In this document: piece after piece, positions 60,612 through 64,000 of the stretch
How the letters are laid out: every line of letters starts with the position of its first letter
How positions within the stretch are numbered: position 1 is the stretch's first letter
Origin: Balanoglossus misakiensis
Lineage: Eukaryota > Hemichordata
Assembly: GCA_040954595.2 (NCBI GenBank)
Contig: CM082582.2
Coordinates: forward strand, 13,826,001-13,890,000
DNA: 64,000 bases
Reading direction: 5' to 3'
The notes under the pieces: generated by a model
Databases searched by the model: none
What the model saw: the letters and a program-made list of their open reading frames with translations, nothing else
What the model was told of the DNA's origin: nothing
Program-made: the position numbers and the translations under genes

Positions 60612-61398
60612 ATGGCTTTTATTGCCAAACGATTAGTATCATCTTTCATTCTTCAAACATTGTGGAAAATTTTAAATTTGAAAATGATTTTGATTTGCAT
60701 ATTCTTGGTTACAACGAATTATATTTTCACTGAAGCATTATCCACAACGCCCACAGCAGTAACGGAAGATGGAATGTTGAGTTCGTCACCGGCATTATCC
60801 TCGTCTTTGGCTTTGACGACTGGATTGGCAACAACGTATTCGCGTTCGCCATCGAACAGTAGTATAAAGGACTATAAGCCGCATGGCTACAGAAATGAAT
60901 CTGGGACAGGGAGAAAACAAAATGCGACTCATGAAGATGACGACAAAGTGGTCATGTTTCTTCGCTATGTTGAGAAAGTGCAGGAAAACATTGATGATTG
61001 TAATCGTGGTACTGGGCAGCGCCTTCCAGAAGGGGAGTATAATACAGATCGGTTCCGGGAACAGGCTACGCTAGCCGTCAATTTTGCTAATTTCCTGACT
61101 AGAATCTGGAAAGACCCCACCTTGGAGTCCGTACAACATTCACAAGAATTTTTCTACGTTGGCGTTCGATCTCTCCTGGACAGCAATAACCTAATATTTG
61201 CAGCAGGAAATTGCTACGATCGTTATGAGTTTGAAGACTTCAAGGAATTTTGTCCATACGCACACAGACTTCCTGATGGAAAGACACATGCCAAGGACCT
61301 TTCCCTAGAGTATCCATACCTAACCAACGACTCAGAATGGTTCTTCATGGCCAAGAAAAAAGCAGAGGCACTTCTCAGCAACTACAACAAAACCATAG
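60612..61398 (+). CDS. First coding exon of a secreted/membrane glycoprotein, cache-type ectodomain (GPR158-like candidate)
   Basis: 262 codons plus one base (phase 1) run from ATG at 60612 to the donor ATAG|gtaggt. A second in-frame ATG at 60684 opens directly onto a hydrophobic signal (MILICIFLVTTNYIF), so either start gives a secreted product. After a Ser/Thr/Pro-rich linker come FLRYVEKVQENIDDCNRGTG, FANFLTRIWKDPTLE, FFYVGVRSLLDS, NCYDRYEF...FCPYAHRLPDG, LEYPYLTNDSEWFFMAKKKA. Five N-glycosylation sequons (NSS, NES, NAT, NDS, NKT) support an extracellular site. The order of these blocks recalls the cache-like ectodomain of GPR158/Smog-type class C receptors, but this is from family impression. 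Remaining exons would lie mostly beyond the window. The exon probably starts at 60533 after an acceptor. A stop ends the unspliced frame at 61441. Confidence 0.6.
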
Positions 61399-61476
61399 GT
61401 AGGTTCAGATCACTTTGTCGTGAACGTCATTCTTGTTTTTAGTAAACCTCTAATTTGACCAATTTATTATCCACAG

Positions 61477-61590
61477 GAAGCTGGCAGTCGACTTCCGTCC
61501 AGGTTCACATAAGGTTTGATTGTGTTTCCGGGAAGTCAGACATTCCAAATTACATTGTGATATTTTGGTGCTACGACCAATACAATTAAG
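61477..61590 (+). other. Weak candidate continuation exon
   Basis: An acceptor ttattatccacag ends at 61476. Joined in phase 1 to the preceding exon it gives GSWQSTSVQVHIRFDCVSGK and then 16 more codons to TAA. It would need a 78-bp intron, far shorter than any other in the window, and would truncate the protein, so it is most likely not the true next exon. Confidence 0.12.
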
Positions 61591-64000
61591 CAAATAAAAT
61601 ACGGCACATTGGCAATTGCGACCTTATTATCTACGTAATCACAACCAATACCATCTATCTAAGTGCTTTTCTCTGTGCAATATTTAATGAAGTTAATATG
61701 CATTTAAATGGCCATTTGGACAGAGTGGATATTTACAGAAGTGGTTCTCGTGGTGCATGCCATGATTTTGTATAATTCACTAAATAACTCAAATCAGAGT
61801 TTTCCATCTTCGGTGCTTTTCTCCTTGGAATGACTACGCTGTTGCAGCAATCATTGCTGGTTTAGAAAGGTGTGTAAAAGGTTCCCGCCAACTGTTCCAA
61901 CTTCGATCGGTATGCTTGTCAACAGTTTCTATCCTGTAAATAACCCATCGGCAGGAAATTTTAACATTCAGAGCATTTCCGACTTCAGTACAAATTAAAA
62001 GGTAACCATAGTGGATGTGACATCTGCAGGCTACTCTAAAGGAAGTTATTCGATGAATTGCTCACCCAAATGCATCTTTTCACAAATCTGAAGCGAGTAT
62101 AGACGATAAAGCTTGAGTACTTGCATAAATCTAGACAAAATACTGCAGGTTCACCTAAAACTATGATCATTTGGGTTTATCACAAAATTACTAGACCCAT
62201 TTTTTATTTGCAAGTACAGAGGATGTATAGAGGATTTTATGTGACGTATCCTCCACAGAAACACTATATGAAATATGTGTTCAGTCGCTGTCAAGTTCAG
62301 TGTGAATGAATATACTTCGGGAAAAAATATCAAAACATTGTATCTCAATTTAGCGAGGAAACCAACCATGGAGAGGAATAATTATGTTATAAAAACTTGA
62401 CATTTTAAAGTTATAAAAGAAAGAAATATGGTGCAAATATGGTGTATATTATGAAACAAAGTAGATACGCTTTTTTTTTTTGCCCTAAATCTCCTGTCGT
62501 GAGCCTTGTAGATGGTTTGAAAATGTAAACACCACTGTAGTGGGATGACAGCATAGTGAGAAAGATGTAGCTGACATGCAGAGTGGGCGTGCCAAAGATT
62601 CAAATTACCCCCAGGCACACTCACATGTAATAACTATAATGATATGGCTGTTCCGATTCCTGGACTTCATCCCGTTCAAATTCCGGTATGCCAGTTTCCG
62701 CTGAAATCATAATTGACGCAAATTATTTCGATTTTTGATATACAGAGTAATTTTGTGGATAATATGTGCTTTCATCTCTTTTAATTTTATAAGCAATTAC
62801 TAGGTTATACATTATTTGTTTGCAAAACTAAAGCCAAGTTTGGAATCTTCTGGAAACCAAAATTTGTTCAGAATATACAAAGTAATAATGTATTACAATA
62901 GAAAAATTGCAATAGACCTCTAGTCGATGAGCCCAGGGAGATAATGCGACGGCAAAGCTGGATTCTTCTCCCTGGGACCGACAGAATGGAATCATTTTAA
63001 GACTGTCAATCTACATGCACACGTAAGCTTACCAGAATATTTCACTTTCACCCTCTTTACACACTCTACCCAGTCATCTCCAAATTGAAGATTACAGACA
63101 ACTTTTCTGTCAAGAGAAAGTACAATATATCATCATCGTTGTCGTCGTCATCAACAACATCAACAATAATACTACATGACACCTTATTTATGGTATTAAT
63201 TTAATTATAGAAACTAAAGCAATAATAAAGCATTAAACACCTTTTACTAGAAATACATGTATGAGCGTGACCAGGTCAATAAACCCAAATTAAAGAAGTC
63301 AGTGTTTAGTATAGAGTTCTATATTGGTGAATGTCAACGATACGGGTCTCTCTGCCCACTCAAACGTAAGTACACGCAGAACACATTTAGTCACGTATTA
63401 CCTTAAAAAACCATGGCAGTTCTGACTTCAGCGTATTTGGGAACATTCAAGTTTACGCATACTAATTTTTGCTGTATTGCCTATATGATCTTGCAACCAT
63501 GAGTTACTAAAGAACTGACATAGACTGGCCAGTCTAAGCTGTCAAGGAGTGTGAAGGTTGTGAAGGTTGTGTATACTTGTAATACATGATTGGTCAAGTG
63601 GAGGCGAATTCTGTCCTTGCATAATTTCAGGACACTATTCAATAATTGGAGAACCCAGTGACTTCTGTGCGCCATCCGTGCAGTACAGAAAATGTTTTTA
63701 TTCATGGAGCGTGGTATTCTTCTCACTCGCTGTGCTTGGAATTACTTTTAAAACACTTTCACTCAATAAGCTCATGAAATACATACGCAGCATAACGGCC
63801 TCATTCTTTAAAATCACCTTATTGGTTAAATAAATAACCCAGTAAATATACCACACACTACATTTGGATTTGTGCAATTTTTTGAGATTTTCCTATGCAG
63901 TTGGTCCCAAACCTATTTTTGAGGCCTAGTATCCTCGTTTTGGGGCTTTGTAACCGAGATTGTCATAGGGCAAGTGTACAACTACAAGTCAGACCACCTG
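61591..64000. other. Probable intron of the receptor-like gene; no exon seen
   Basis: No further exon with receptor-like features is found up to the right edge. GTC/ATC low-complexity triplets lie at 63130-63172. Open frames such as 63567-63833 (+) have no family match. Confidence 0.4.
62932..62976. repeat. Short GC-rich hairpin
   Basis: cccagggaga (62932-62941) and tctccctggg (62967-62976) are perfect 10-bp inverted repeats around a 25-bp loop. They are small and GC-rich like the 2.4-kb mini-foldback, but no flanking duplication is evident. Confidence 0.5.

Overview
This is a stretch of nuclear DNA from an animal. It is AT-rich, has spliced genes with GT..AG introns of about 150 to 2150 bp, and contains many decayed non-autonomous DNA transposons and foldback elements. 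The gene content fits a marine invertebrate: an undivided dopamine/noradrenaline-type SLC6 transporter and a rho-class (fish/amphioxus 'GST A'-like) glutathione S-transferase. A hemichordate or cephalochordate seems most likely, but a lophotrochozoan cannot be excluded. All three genes read on the + strand.

Layout. 1-6.4 kb is an upstream intergenic region, with one striking 46-bp palindrome flanked by a 9-bp direct repeat. 6.5-15.9 kb holds a complete catecholamine transporter gene. Its 13 coding exons join in frame to 666 codons plus stop, and its C terminus is the same as that of mammalian NET (HWLAI). Its seventh intron has swollen to 2.1 kb through two neighbouring transposon insertions: a 0.6-kb long-terminal-inverted-repeat element, and a 1.2-kb internally deleted element that keeps the heads of a THAP-domain gene and a SAP-like gene. 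18.0-20.3 kb holds a complete 5-exon rho-class GST of 229 aa with a clear polyadenylation signal. 20.3-60.5 kb is about 40 kb with no gene I can support. It carries at least eight inverted-repeat or foldback elements, a Harbinger-type MITE with a TTA target duplication and an internal G-rich minisatellite, a degenerate microsatellite-linked array, and a possible Crypton-like exon. At 60.6-61.4 kb lies the first coding exon of a secreted or membrane glycoprotein whose extracellular part resembles the cache-type ectodomain of GPR158-like receptors. The rest of that gene probably lies to the right of the window.

The three genes have no evident functional link. The best-supported biology is the transporter. 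Unusual points are a Tyr at the conserved aromatic gate position, an Ala at human DAT Ser149, loss of one Zn-site His, and a CRE palindrome plus overlapping uORF at the start codon. I found no CRISPR array, rRNA, tRNA or wholly new protein system. The most unusual DNA-level objects are the mini-foldback at 2.4 kb, the paired foldbacks at 35.4-35.7 kb, and a clustered excess of the 8-mer TACCGGTA between 28.5 and 50.6 kb.
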